NCBI GenBank assembly: GCA_963814875.1 | Contig: CAWFFJ010000026.1 | Location: 162,766 to 226,765, forward strand | Direction: 5' to 3' | Origin: CAVSIS01 sp963814875 | GTDB taxonomy: Bacteria; Acidobacteriota; Thermoanaerobaculia; Thermoanaerobaculales; Sulfomarinibacteraceae | Length of the DNA stretch: 64,000 bases | In this document: positions 1 through 8,800 of the stretch, one piece after another | Numbering within the stretch: position 1 is the stretch's first letter | How the letters are laid out: every line of letters starts with the position of its first letter | Notes under the pieces: generated by a model | What the model was told of the DNA's origin: nothing | Database searches by the model: none | What the model saw: the letters and a program-made list of their open reading frames with translations, nothing else | Made by a program: the position numbers and the translations under genes

Positions 1-472
1 CGTTCGGGGCGAGCTCGTCCGCCCACCACGCGAGGTGGAGGAAGCCGGTCGAGATCACGGTTCCGTCCTCGAGCTGGGTGTGCGCGCGGTAGGCGAGCAT
101 GACCGGATTGGAGGCGCGGACACCGTCGTCACCGGCGATGGTGATCGGACCGGCCCAGGTCCCCTTGACCAGGGCGGCGAGCACGATCCGGGACATCCGG
201 GCGTCGATGTGCTCCTGCCACAGGGTGAAGACGGCGCCGGACTCTGAGTCGACCGCGACCGCCAGGTTTGACGCGTCGATGCCGGTGGTCTGGGGAATCT
301 GCAGGACGTTGGTGATGCCGTCGGACCCGGAACGGGCGAGGTACAGGCCGTCCTGTTCGATGCCGATCCGGTAGAGGTTCCCGTTCTGGTCCAGGGCCAT
401 GTCGGCCGCGAGCGCCGCCCCTGCGACGAGCATCGCGGCGAAGGTACAGGCGAGAAGGGCTCGGGTTCGCAT
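1..472 (-). CDS. Secreted protein of unknown function, 3' end beyond the window
   Basis: The first 157 residues are visible; the frame is open to the window edge, so the C-terminus is missing. The N-terminus is a clear signal peptide: two arginines, a hydrophobic stretch and an Ala-rich cleavage region ending GAALAA. The mature part (DMALDQNGNLYRIG and later LARSGSDGITNVLQ) has the short beta-strand/turn character of propeller-like extracellular proteins, but I do not recognise a family. The ATG lies two bases after the TAA of the preceding TPR gene, so the two are probably translationally coupled and belong to the same transcript as the HTH regulator gene. Role: exported protein, function unknown. 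Confidence 0.6.
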   Translation of the reverse strand, partial: MRTRALLACTFAAMLVAGAALAADMALDQNGNLYRIGIEQDGLYLARSGSDGITNVLQIPQTTGIDASNLAVAVDSESGAVFTLWQEHIDARMSRIVLAALVKGTWAGPITIAGDDGVRASNPVMLAYRAHTQLEDGTVISTGFLHLAWWADELAPN

Positions 473-474
473 CG

Positions 475-1392
475 TTACCCCCGAAGGTTGACCACCGCGG
501 TGAGGTCCATGCCGAGCAGCACGTCGACCATCTCGTCGCTGTTGGCGAGGTCGGGATAGTAGCGGGCCAGCTCGGACAGGTACCGGCGCGCCTGGAAGCG
601 GTCGCCGGTGCGGACGCATGCCTCACCGAGGAGGAAGAGCAGGTTCTTGACCACCAGCGGCTCGTCGTAGGCGCGCGCGAGCTCGAGGCCGTGCGCGCCG
701 ACGCGCTTGGCGTCGTCGAGACGGTTCTGAAGGATGTAGCCGTAGCACAGGTCCTGCAGTGCCTGGTGAAGGTAGCGCGGAGCCTCCGTGGCCTCGAGCG
801 TCCGGGTCGCTCGCTCGATCGTGTCGACTCCCTCGTCAACACGGTCGGTGCAGAGCATGACGTAGCCGAGGTTGTCGAGGACCTGGGCCGACATCAGGTG
901 GCCGTAGCCGGGGACATCCGTTGTAGTGCGCTCCAAGTGCGCTGCCGTAGGCGCCCTCGGCCTCCTCGAGTTCACCCTCGAAGCAGCGCCAGGTTGCCGG
1001 CGAGGTTGGCGGCAGCGGCCCGGTGGGCTGGGTCGTCGACCGTGCCTGCGAGCTCGTTCGCCCGGCGCGCGAACTCGAGAGCGCGGGTCAGGTCGTCGTC
1101 GAGGTCGTAGGCGACCGCGATGTAGTACGCAGCGAGCGAGCGGGTGTCGATGTGCGGTCGCTCGCAGCAGAATCCGCTTCAGCTCGGTCGATCTCGCCGA
1201 GCAGGCGGTCGAGCTTCAGCGAGAGGGCGCACAACGGAGGCACACCGCAAGATCACGCAGATCGTCCCGGTCCGCCGACCTCGCACTCATCAAGTGCTGC
1301 GTCCCAGATCGACGATCGCCCGTTCGAGATCACCGGCGACGAGTGCCGTCGCGCGCCGCAGCGCGCAGCTCGGCGAAGCGCGTCTCGTTCAC
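475..1392 (-). pseudogene. TPR-repeat protein gene broken by several frameshifts
   Basis: Coding traces of an alpha-helical TPR protein run through this stretch but jump frames. From the GTG at 1392 the first frame reads MNETRFAELRAAARDG and stops. Pieces such as ALVAGDLERAIVDLG, then KLDRLLGEIDRAEADS, then YYIAVAYDLDDDLTRALE follow in other frames. The last 166 codons (975 down to 475) are open and contain typical TPR helices (LDNLGYVMLCTDRVDEGV, ALQDLCYGYILQNRLDDA). At least three to four single-base shifts are needed to restore one protein of about 300 residues. The GTG overlaps the stop of the HTH gene (GTGA), the usual coupling for an HTH regulator and its TPR partner. Either a decaying gene or a cluster of assembly indels. 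Confidence 0.7.
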
Positions 1393-1805
1393 CCGCCCTG
1401 CTCCTCACCGACACCGACGTCGGTACGTCGACGGATGGACCGCTCGCGCCGGAGCTTGAAGTCGACGAAGTCATGGACCTCCTCGCGCGCCTCCGAGCTG
1501 AGCTCGCGCATCATCTGCAGGAGCTGCATGTCGGTGTGCGACAGCGGTACCGGCGCGGGGCGCGACGCCCCGCGCTGCTCGGCGAAAAACGCCGCCGCGC
1601 TGACCTCGAGGGCCGCGAGGATCTTGAACAGGTTGTCGAGAGAAACCCGGTACTCACCCTTTTCCATGCGCGAAAGGTCGGACTGCTGGATGCCAATCTG
1701 GCACGCCAAGTCGGACTGGGTCAGCCCCCGCTCCTTGCGCAGACGGCGCAACCTGCTGCCGATCCCGGCTGCCGGTGATGCCGATCTGTGGCTGACAGCG
1801 CTCAA
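1389..1805 (-). CDS. XRE-type helix-turn-helix regulator
   Basis: 138-residue protein. Residues about 14-70 form a Cro/CI-type HTH: IGSRLRRLRKERGLTQSDLA, then QIGIQQSDLSRMEKGEYRVS and LDNLFKILAALEVSAAAFF, the standard five-helix pattern with GLTQSDLA and QSDLSRMEKG as the HTH helices. The C-terminal third (LQLLQMMRELSSEAREEVHD, then RRERSIRRR) is helical and charged. I chose the TTG at 1805 because GGAGG sits six bases upstream and a consensus promoter (1868-1896) would start the mRNA just before it; a GTG at 1835 is the alternative. The gene is intact and its stop overlaps the GTG of the broken TPR gene. It probably regulates its own operon or the divergent FG-GAP gene. Confidence 0.75.
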   Translation of the reverse strand: MSAVSHRSASPAAGIGSRLRRLRKERGLTQSDLACQIGIQQSDLSRMEKGEYRVSLDNLFKILAALEVSAAAFFAEQRGASRPAPVPLSHTDMQLLQMMRELSSEAREEVHDFVDFKLRRERSIRRRTDVGVGEEQGG

Positions 1806-1867
1806 ACACGACCTCCGAGGTGGGACGTGGCCCACCGCCGCACGAGACGCACTTTTCCCCGAGGATC

Positions 1868-1896
1868 ATCATAATGGCGGGACGCTCATGCGTCAA
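1868..1896 (-). promoter_or_regulatory. Sigma70-type promoter for the HTH/TPR/secreted-protein operon
   Basis: On the minus strand TTGACG (1896-1891) is followed after exactly 17 bases by TATGAT (1873-1868). The predicted start of transcription is near 1861, about 55 bases upstream of the chosen TTG start of the HTH gene. This supports that start over an earlier ATG that would lie inside the promoter. Confidence 0.6.
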
Positions 1897-2004
1897 CAGC
1901 ATCTTGGGTCTCGCGGTCGATTCGTCGGAACCTGTGTGGCATCGCGTTTGCAGAGGTTCGCTCGGTGCGCGTGGAACATTGGCGTCATCTCGACGGAGTC
2001 AGAG

Positions 2005-2024
2005 CACATCGGGCGCCCGATGTG
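2005..2024. promoter_or_regulatory. Perfect 20-bp palindrome, candidate operator
   Basis: CACATCGGGC followed directly by its exact reverse complement GCCCGATGTG. It lies in the gap between the divergent HTH operon and the FG-GAP gene, 123 bases before the FG-GAP start codon. No T-run follows on either strand, so it is not a simple terminator. A dimeric HTH protein such as the neighbouring XRE regulator could bind it; that link is inference. Confidence 0.5.
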
Positions 2025-2146
2025 TGACACAATGCTCGGTCCGAAGTCGCGGCGGAGGGGAAGCCGCTCCAGCCGCGCCGGTTTCCGCTGAGCTCTACAT
2101 CGCGAATCGGCGTGTCAGATCCGCGCGCCGAACGGAGGTTGTCCTG

Positions 2147-3883
2147 ATGAATCGTGTCCGTGCCCTCGTCGCCCTGATCGGTCTGACTGCCGCCGCCGCG
2201 GTCGTGGCAGCCCAGCAGACTCCGCCGCCGCAGATTCCGCCCCCTCAGGGGTCCGGGGCACCCGGCGGCGAGGAACGGTCGTTCGGCATGCCGCCCAACC
2301 TGCCGATGTCGCCTCTTGACATCTCCAAGCTCACGCCCGAGCAGAAAGAGACGATCGAGCGCATGAAGGCGATGGTGCTGCCACCAGGCTCCTCGTGGAC
2401 CGACTTCCTCGAGTACTGGTACACGCCGCGGCCTTACCCCAAGGACCAGATCGTCCGCATCGACGCGACCCACGCCCAGCCGCACGTCAGCGTGCCGTGG
2501 GTGATGGAGATCGTCAAGGAGGAGGGCGACAAGGTCTGGCTGCGGGGACTGCCGCCGGAGGACGCGCGTTCGCCGCTGCACAAGATCTGGCTCGACCTGC
2601 AGGCGAAGGAAGCCTTCTACATGTACGGCCAGGAGCTCAAGGAAGAGAACAAGACGAAGTACTACTTCCTCGATTTCGAGGCCGACATCGTCCCGCCGCC
2701 GTTCCAAGACGCGCTCACCTTCGAAGCGGTGCCGAGCGGCCTGCCCAATCGCGGACGCTGGCAGATGAACTTCGTCGTCGCCGACATGAACGAGGACGGC
2801 ATTCCGGACCTCGTCTTCCCGCCGGAGCGCAAGGGCGCGCCGCGGCCGTCGATCTTCCTCGGTTCTGGGGACGGGCGTTTCTCGCAGTGGCGCGAGGCCG
2901 TGTGGTCGAGCAAGGTACCGTGGGATTACGGCGGCATCGCGGTCGCCGACTTCGACGGCGACGGTCATCAGGACCTGGCGATCGCGGTCCACTTCAAGGC
3001 CCAGCACATCATCTACGGTGACGGCGCGGGTCGGTTCACCCGGGTGGTCAACCTGCCGAGCCCGGACCCACGGGTCTCGTCGCGCGGCATCACCGCCGCC
3101 GACTTCGACGGCGACGGCCGGCCGGATGTCGCCTGCATCGCCGAGATCAACTACGACCAGTCGACCTCGACCCGGCTCGAGACACCGACCGCCTGGGTCG
3201 TGCTCAACCGCGGCGACCAGCCGTGGCAGCTCCAGACCAAGGGGCTTCCAGACGCCGTGATCGGCAACAAGATCATCGCCACGGACGTTGACCGCGACGG
3301 TCGCCCGGACCTTCTGCTCACGTCGAACTCCTCGAACTGGCGCGACCTCGTCTTTCTGAACCGCGGCGCGGACGGCTGGGAGTCGACCGCCGTCGACGGC
3401 GTGCTGTCGAACGGCTACCACTTCGACGCCGATATCCCGCGGCCGGAGCTGCGCCACGACGGCGAGGTCTACATGGTGTTCGAGCAGTACAAGATGGTGA
3501 AGGAAGAGAACCAGGCCCGTACCGGCGTCATCCGCTACGACACCAGCGCCAAGGGGATTCCCGATCAGGGCGACGTCGTGGTGTACGACGCCCAGCGCGT
3601 CAATCCCTACTACCGTCTCGGCGTCGGCGATCTCAATGGTGACGGTCTGGTCGACATCGTCGCGGGCCGTCAGGGCGGCGGCCTCGAGGTCTACGAGCAG
3701 ACCAGCTCCGGCCAGTTCTACCTCGAGAAGGGCGACGAGATGGCTCTGACGGGTCGCCCGTTCGACATTCAGCTCCGCGACCTGAACGGCGACGGCCTCG
3801 ACGACGTCATTGCGAGCTTCGCGGAGCGAGAGGGTCAGCACGGCGGGATCATGGTCTGGCTCACCCACAAGCGGGCCTCTTGA
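2147..3883 (+). CDS. Secreted FG-GAP/VCBS repeat protein
   Basis: 578-residue exported protein. Signal peptide: RVRALVALIGLTAAAAVVAA at the N-terminus, followed by a Pro/Gln-rich linker (QQTPPPQIPPPQG). Six FG-GAP/VCBS-type calcium-loop repeats follow at about residues 212 (DMNEDGIPD), 266 (DFDGDGHQD), 317 (DFDGDGRPD), 378 (DVDRDGRPD), 493 (DLNGDGLVD) and 544 (DLNGDGLDD). These match the DxDxDGxxD Ca-binding loop of seven-bladed propellers in integrin-like and adhesion proteins, so the protein probably folds as a propeller outside the cell or in the periplasm. The ATG was chosen because AACGGAGG lies about 9 bases upstream and the signal peptide starts there. Ligand unknown; no catalytic motif is visible. 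Confidence 0.85.
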   Translation: MNRVRALVALIGLTAAAAVVAAQQTPPPQIPPPQGSGAPGGEERSFGMPPNLPMSPLDISKLTPEQKETIERMKAMVLPPGSSWTDFLEYWYTPRPYPKDQIVRIDATHAQPHVSVPWVMEIVKEEGDKVWLRGLPPEDARSPLHKIWLDLQAKEAFYMYGQELKEENKTKYYFLDFEADIVPPPFQDALTFEAVPSGLPNRGRWQMNFVVADMNEDGIPDLVFPPERKGAPRPSIFLGSGDGRFSQWREAVWSSKVPWDYGGIAVADFDGDGHQDLAIAVHFKAQHIIYGDGAGRFTRVVNLPSPDPRVSSRGITAADFDGDGRPDVACIAEINYDQSTSTRLETPTAWVVLNRGDQPWQLQTKGLPDAVIGNKIIATDVDRDGRPDLLLTSNSSNWRDLVFLNRGADGWESTAVDGVLSNGYHFDADIPRPELRHDGEVYMVFEQYKMVKEENQARTGVIRYDTSAKGIPDQGDVVVYDAQRVNPYYRLGVGDLNGDGLVDIVAGRQGGGLEVYEQTSSGQFYLEKGDEMALTGRPFDIQLRDLNGDGLDDVIASFAEREGQHGGIMVWLTHKRAS

Positions 3884-3940
3884 CGTGAGGGCACCCTGGC
3901 GGCATAATCTCCGGCATGATGTCTCGCCCTCTCATCGGGG

Positions 3941-3969
3941 TTGACAGCCGGTATGCGCGATGCTATATT
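3941..3969 (+). promoter_or_regulatory. Consensus sigma70 promoter
   Basis: TTGACA (3941-3946), 17-base spacer, TATATT (3964-3969). This is the best-matching promoter in the window and lies in an unusually AT-rich stretch. Transcription should start near 3976, giving a leader of about 160 bases before the secreted-protein gene at 4139. Combined with the strong terminator at 5603, this marks a monocistronic and probably highly expressed gene. Confidence 0.75.
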
Positions 3970-4030
3970 TATGCTGTGCTGACATTAAATCTAGATAACT
4001 CTAGTGATTACAAATACTTAGCGGGAGGTG

Positions 4031-4099
4031 ATGCGGACAAAGGTGAACGCGGAAATCCCCTTGGAACGAACGTTCCGAAGTGTTTGTGAAGGTTTCTGA
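4031..4099 (+). CDS. Possible 22-codon leader ORF in the 5' UTR
   Basis: Within the long leader (about 3976-4138) a perfect Shine-Dalgarno stretch, GGAGGTGAT, runs directly into an ATG. The ORF reads MRTKVNAEIPLERTFRSV and stops at 4099, 39 bases before the main ATG. The spacing between SD and ATG is very short, so the site could instead be a ribosome stand-by site. A 6-bp inverted repeat with a 2-base gap (GGAACG-AA-CGTTCC, 4063-4076) lies inside the ORF. Nothing else is seen between 3884 and 4138. Confidence 0.3.
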   Translation: MRTKVNAEIPLERTFRSVCEGF

Positions 4100-4138
4100 A
4101 GTCGAGATATAAGTTAATAGTGAGGAAGGAGTAAAGGT

Positions 4139-5581
4139 ATGAAGAAGTTCCTGTCTGTGGCACTGGCTGGCGTGCTGGTGCTGGGTCTCTCGAGCGTGGT
4201 GTACGCCAACATCTGCGCGTTCGACCCAGTCCCCGCGGCGACCCTCCTGTTCCCATTCGTCGCCTTCGATTACAACAACCCGATCGATGGCACCACCACC
4301 CTGTTTGCGATCACCAACGTGTCGAACGAGGCCCAGATCGTCCACGTCACCCTGTGGACGGATGACTCGATCGCGGTGCTCGACTTCAACATCGTTCTGT
4401 CCGGCTACGACGTGCAGACGATGAACATCCGCGACATCCTGATCAGCGGTGCTCTGCCGGTGACCGGTACCGCTGGCGCCCTGATCGTCGACGGCCCGCC
4501 CCCGAGTGACGACGGTCCGGTCGAGGTTCCGACCCCGCCTGGCCTGTATGACTCGGACGGCACCGACACCCTGTACAACCGCTGCAACCCGAACTCGCCC
4601 TCGTACCCCGGCGCCTATGCCGGTGGCATCGACGCCGTCACCCTGGCGGTTCTGCAGTCCTACCTGCAGACCACCCAGGTGCTCGGCAAGGGCCACACCG
4701 ATTGCGCCGGCTCGTACTACACCATCTCGCCGTCGGACTGGTTCCAGGATCGCACCGACGCCGAGCCGACCTGGATGTACATCACGGCCGACGTGGTCTA
4801 CACCTGCAACAAGTTCTTCCCCGATGTGGACGCCGCGTACTGGAACAACGAGGTCCTGTACGACAACGTCCTGATCGGCGACATGCTGTGGGTTGACGCT
4901 GCGGCGCGCTACTCCGAGGCCGACAATGCCGTCCACATCGAGGCGGACCAGAACCTCGGCGCCGTGACCATGACTGACGGGCTCGGCAACCCGTACTCCT
5001 TCTACTACCGCTACTCGAGCGCCAACCTCGCGCAGAACGACTACCGCGAGCCGCTGCCGACGGCTTGGGCCTTCCGTTATGTCGGCGCCGGCATCCCGAA
5101 CTTCTCCACCTACATTCGCGCCTGGAAGGGCTCGACCTTCTACACCACCATCCCCGACCTCATCTTCCACAGTGGCAAGTACTACGCCGGCGACTGCCTG
5201 GCCTACACCTACTACGCGTGGGACGAGGACGAGGACGTCATCACCGTCGACGAGAACCCGTGGTCGTTCCCGGGCTCGCCCGAGCTGCGCCCGAACCTGA
5301 TTCCGCTCGAGACCCAGGAGGTTTCGATCGATCAGTTCAACACCGTTGGTGCCTTCGGTTGGATGCTGTTCATCTGGCCGCCGTCCAACTTCGCGCCGGT
5401 CGAGGACATCTACCAGACCTGGATGGGCGTGAAGTACGTCTACTACGACTACTCCATGTTCCACACTGGCGCGGTGATGGCCAACTGGGCCTGCTTCCCG
5501 ACCCAGGTGCTCCCGACCCTCGGCGTCAACTACGACTACGTGTGGCCGAACGGCTACACCGACGCCAACACCTTCGAGTAG
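4139..5581 (+). CDS. Abundant-type secreted protein of unknown function
   Basis: 480 residues with a classical signal peptide (KKFLSVALAGVLVLGLSSVV, cleavage after VYA). The mature protein begins NICAFDPVPAATLLFPFV and continues with aromatic, Asp/Asn-rich beta segments (TTLFAITNVSNEAQIVHVTL, LSGYDVQTMNIRDIL). About six cysteines could form disulfides, and there is no membrane segment or catalytic motif. The layout recalls uncharacterised exported proteins of Acidobacteriota; no function is known to me. AGGAG lies 7-9 bases before the ATG. The gene stands alone between a consensus promoter and a perfect GC-rich terminator, and its codons strongly prefer C/G endings, consistent with high expression. 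A cell-surface or extracellular structural role is a guess. Confidence 0.75.
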   Translation: MKKFLSVALAGVLVLGLSSVVYANICAFDPVPAATLLFPFVAFDYNNPIDGTTTLFAITNVSNEAQIVHVTLWTDDSIAVLDFNIVLSGYDVQTMNIRDILISGALPVTGTAGALIVDGPPPSDDGPVEVPTPPGLYDSDGTDTLYNRCNPNSPSYPGAYAGGIDAVTLAVLQSYLQTTQVLGKGHTDCAGSYYTISPSDWFQDRTDAEPTWMYITADVVYTCNKFFPDVDAAYWNNEVLYDNVLIGDMLWVDAAARYSEADNAVHIEADQNLGAVTMTDGLGNPYSFYYRYSSANLAQNDYREPLPTAWAFRYVGAGIPNFSTYIRAWKGSTFYTTIPDLIFHSGKYYAGDCLAYTYYAWDEDEDVITVDENPWSFPGSPELRPNLIPLETQEVSIDQFNTVGAFGWMLFIWPPSNFAPVEDIYQTWMGVKYVYYDYSMFHTGAVMANWACFPTQVLPTLGVNYDYVWPNGYTDANTFE

Positions 5582-5602
5582 ACTCCGCTCTCTTGAGCGT
5601 CT

Positions 5603-5630
5603 GGGGGCGGCCTTCGGGCCGCCCCCTTTT
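5603..5630 (+). terminator. Rho-independent terminator of the secreted-protein gene
   Basis: Perfect 10-bp stem GGGGGCGGCC / GGCCGCCCCC closed by a TTCG tetraloop and followed by TTTT. It begins 21 bases after the stop codon at 5581. Confidence 0.9.
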
Positions 5631-5671
5631 CTCTATCCCGTGTCGGCCTTCGCCCGACACGGGATAGAGAA
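5629..5671. repeat. 18-bp perfect hairpin directly after the terminator
   Basis: TTCTCTATCCCGTGTCGG (5629-5646) and its exact reverse complement (5654-5671) are separated by the 7-base loop CCTTCGC. It shares its first bases with the T-run of the preceding terminator. There is no T-run after it, so it is not itself a standard terminator. It may protect the 3' end or act as a protein site. Confidence 0.6.
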
Positions 5672-5769
5672 TTTGACACTGCCGTGACCGCACCATGTTG
5701 CCATGCAGCGATATTGGGGTAGGATGCGCGGGCCCGAAGAGTGACGGGCACGGCACCCGACCCCGCTCA

Positions 5770-5787
5770 GGGTGACCCAGGTCACCC
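5770..5787. promoter_or_regulatory. Inverted repeat upstream of the PKD/BACON gene promoter
   Basis: GGGTGACC, two bases (CA), then GGTCACCC: a perfect 8-bp inverted repeat with operator-like geometry. It ends 21 bases upstream of the predicted -35 box at 5809, a position suited to an activator. The binding protein is unknown. Confidence 0.45.
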
Positions 5788-5808
5788 CAACCTCCCGCCT
5801 CTAACTCC

Positions 5809-5837
5809 TTGATTTTCCGGGTGCTATAGACTATGAT
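5809..5837 (+). promoter_or_regulatory. Sigma70-type promoter of the PKD/BACON gene
   Basis: TTGATT (5809-5814), 17-base spacer, TATGAT (5832-5837). The start site would be near 5844, leaving a leader of about 39 bases before the ATG at 5883. Confidence 0.6.
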
Positions 5838-5882
5838 CGCGACAACGCCGAGGCGCCCGAAGGCCGGAGCGTGGAGGTCGGA

Positions 5883-8800
5883 ATGAAGACATCAACTCTG
5901 CGGCGTGCGTCTCTGCTCACGATGGCAGCGGCTACTCTCCTCGCCACGTCAGTCACGCCGCTCATGGCCCAGGACTGCCTGCAGTGGGTCCCGCCGCTGC
6001 TGCACAACACGTCTGCCAACCCGTCGGGCCTGCCCTCCAACCCACGAATTCTCGGCACCGACGTCATGTACTGGAACGGCGCGCCCTACCTGGTCGCCAA
6101 TAACGGCAACAACCTCGACCTGTGGCGGATCAGCAGCGCTCAGAGCCCGGGTGCGAAGATTGAATCATTCTTCAACGCTGGTGTTCTCGGCGATCGCGAC
6201 TACAACCTGTTCAACTTCTCGGTCTGCGACGACTGCCAGTTCGGGGTTGCGTCCTTCGAGCAACTCGGCGTCGTGCTGTTCAGCCTCGGAACCGGTCAGA
6301 ACCCGAGCTTCCAGTCGAACCCCCGGAAGTACCCGACTGCCCAGAGCAAAGGCGCCTTCACCTTCAAGCACAACGGCCAGCAATACCTGCTCATCAACGG
6401 CATGCCCAACGGCGACCAGGACACGCCGAAGCCGGCGAACCTGTTCCTGTTCAACGGGCTCGACACCTCCGCCATGACCCGCCTCGCGCGGGTCGACGTC
6501 AACGGCAGCGTGATGACAGTCCTCGGCGGCGACTACATCAACAGTGCGAGCGGCGCCTACATCTACGTCTTTGACGCCAGCCTGCACGGCAACATCTTCA
6601 AGCTCGTCGGCACCGGCGCCAACCTCACCCTGCAGTACATGGGGTCGCCGTTCGTCGCCGGCTACGTCCAGTCGCGCGGTTTCCGGGTCGACGCCAGCGG
6701 CACCTACGCCGCCGCCGTGTGGGGGACCAACGCCGCGATCTACGATATCTCGATCCCCGACCAGCCGGCGGTGCTCGAGCAGTGGACCCCGGACCCGCAG
6801 AAACAGATGACCAGCGTTGCGATCGGCTACCCCTTCCTGTGGATGGCCCAGAAGGGCTCCCAGGTCGCCCGCACCTACGACATCACCAACCCCGGCGCGC
6901 CGGTCTCGCTGGACCAGGGCTTCTGGGACCCTGTCCTCGACTGGAACGCCTACGGCTCGCTCTATGACTACGACGCGGTCTTCTCGCCCGACGCCTCGAC
7001 GCTGTACGACGGCCGCTACTCGGTGCTCGAGATGTTCTCGTTTGCGGCCTGCGGCGACATCACGCCGGTCGCGAACCTGGCCATCAGCCCGCAGCCGGCG
7101 TTTCCGGGCGACTCGCTGAGCGTGAGTAACACCTCCGCCGGCGGTTGGACCCGCTCGGCGATCTGGATCACCGATGTTCAGGGCGCCATCGTGGCCGGAA
7201 GCACGACCCTGAGCTCCTCGACCCCGTCGTTCCTCAACTTCACCGTGGCAGCCGACGTCGGCACGGGCGACAGCTACACCGCCCACGTCGCGGTCGAGAA
7301 CGACGACCATCCGTACAACCCGGGAGCGCCGGGCGAGCAGCTCAAGAACGTCGCGATCAGCATCGACCGGGCCCCTGAGGCGACGATCGGCGTCAGCCCG
7401 GACACGGTGCTCACCGGCGAGTCGGTGACCCTGACCGCAAGTCCCGAGGGCCACCCGACCTCCTACAACTGGCACATCTCGCCGCCCCAGGACGGCCAGC
7501 CCTTTGACCGTACCGGCCAGAGCACCCAGGTCACCCTGAGCCAGAGCGGGACGTGGACCTTCGACCTCACCGCCTACTACCAGCACACCGCCACCGGCGG
7601 CGGCCTCTACCAGTACGTCGCCGAGAGGCAGTTCTTCGTCACCTCCGTGGCCGCGGCGTTCACGGTCAGCCCGTCGACGCCGCTCAACACTCAGCCGATC
7701 ACCCTCGACGCGAGCCCGTCGCTCCCAACCTCGGGCGTGACGCTGGGCTACGAGTGGAGCGTGGGCGGCGCGACGACCTACAACGGCTGTCCGTCGGCCA
7801 AGGTGTGCGTGATCCCCGGTGACGCTCTCAATCCGGGCCAGCACCAGATCACGCTCGTCGTGACCAACCTCGACAACGGCACCGACCAGTCGGTGGCGTT
7901 CCAAAACGTCAACGTGGCCGACGGTTCGGTCAATCCCGACGTCACCTGGCTGCCCACCAGTCCCGAGATCGGCCAGCAGGTCCTGTTCACCATCAATGGC
8001 GTCTACACCGAGATTGACGGGGCGACCTGGAACTTCGGCGGCTCCGGGTGCAGCGGCTTCACCCAGACCACAGTGTGCACGACGAGCCTTTTCAACGACT
8101 GCAAGGCGGTCGCCTACAAGTACTCATCCGGTGGTGCGAAGACCGTCTCCGTGACCGTCCATATCGGCGAGCAGGACTTCACCGCCACGCCGAAGACGAT
8201 CACGGTTCAGAACACGGGCACCTGTTCCGGTGGAAGCAGCTGCAGCTATCGGCTGACGTCGATCTCGACCAGCTTCGGCGCCAGCGGCGGCACCGGCACC
8301 GTCAGCGTCAGCACGACCGCCGGCTGCACCTGGCAGGCGACCAAGACCGGAAGCTGGATCTCCCTCACCGGCAACACCTCGGGCTCAGGCAGCGGCAGCA
8401 TTCCATTCAGCGTCGCGGCGAACTCCGGCTCGGCCCGCAGCGGGCAGATCGCGGCCGCGGACCAGTCGATCGCTATCAGCCAGGCAGGTGTCGGCGGCAG
8501 CGCGGACTTCTCCCTTTCGACAACCAGCCCGAAGATTGGCGACCTGGTCACGCTGACCGTGGTCGGATCCTCGACACCGAAGAGCTGGAACCTCGGTGGC
8601 GTCAACTGCGACGGCGCCGACCCAACCGTAACCTGCATCTTCAACCCCAACCTGTGCAAGCAGATCACCTGGCGCTACCAGAGTGCCGGCGTCAAGACCA
8701 TCACCTATACCGACGACGGCAACAACCAGGTCAGCAAGACGCTCACCGTCCAGAACACCGGCAGCTGTCCGGCCACGTGTGACGCTACCTCAGCGCCTCC

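Noticed and set aside
1654..1902. Alternative upstream start of the HTH gene with a CVSCGGG zinc-ribbon-like leader
   Set aside because: The frame does not continue into the HTH without a shift, and its start codons lie inside the predicted promoter.
5673..5701. TTGACA at 5673-5678 as a promoter
   Set aside because: Seventeen bases downstream the sequence is TGTTGC-like, with no -10 match. TTGATT-N17-TATGAT at 5809 is much better placed.
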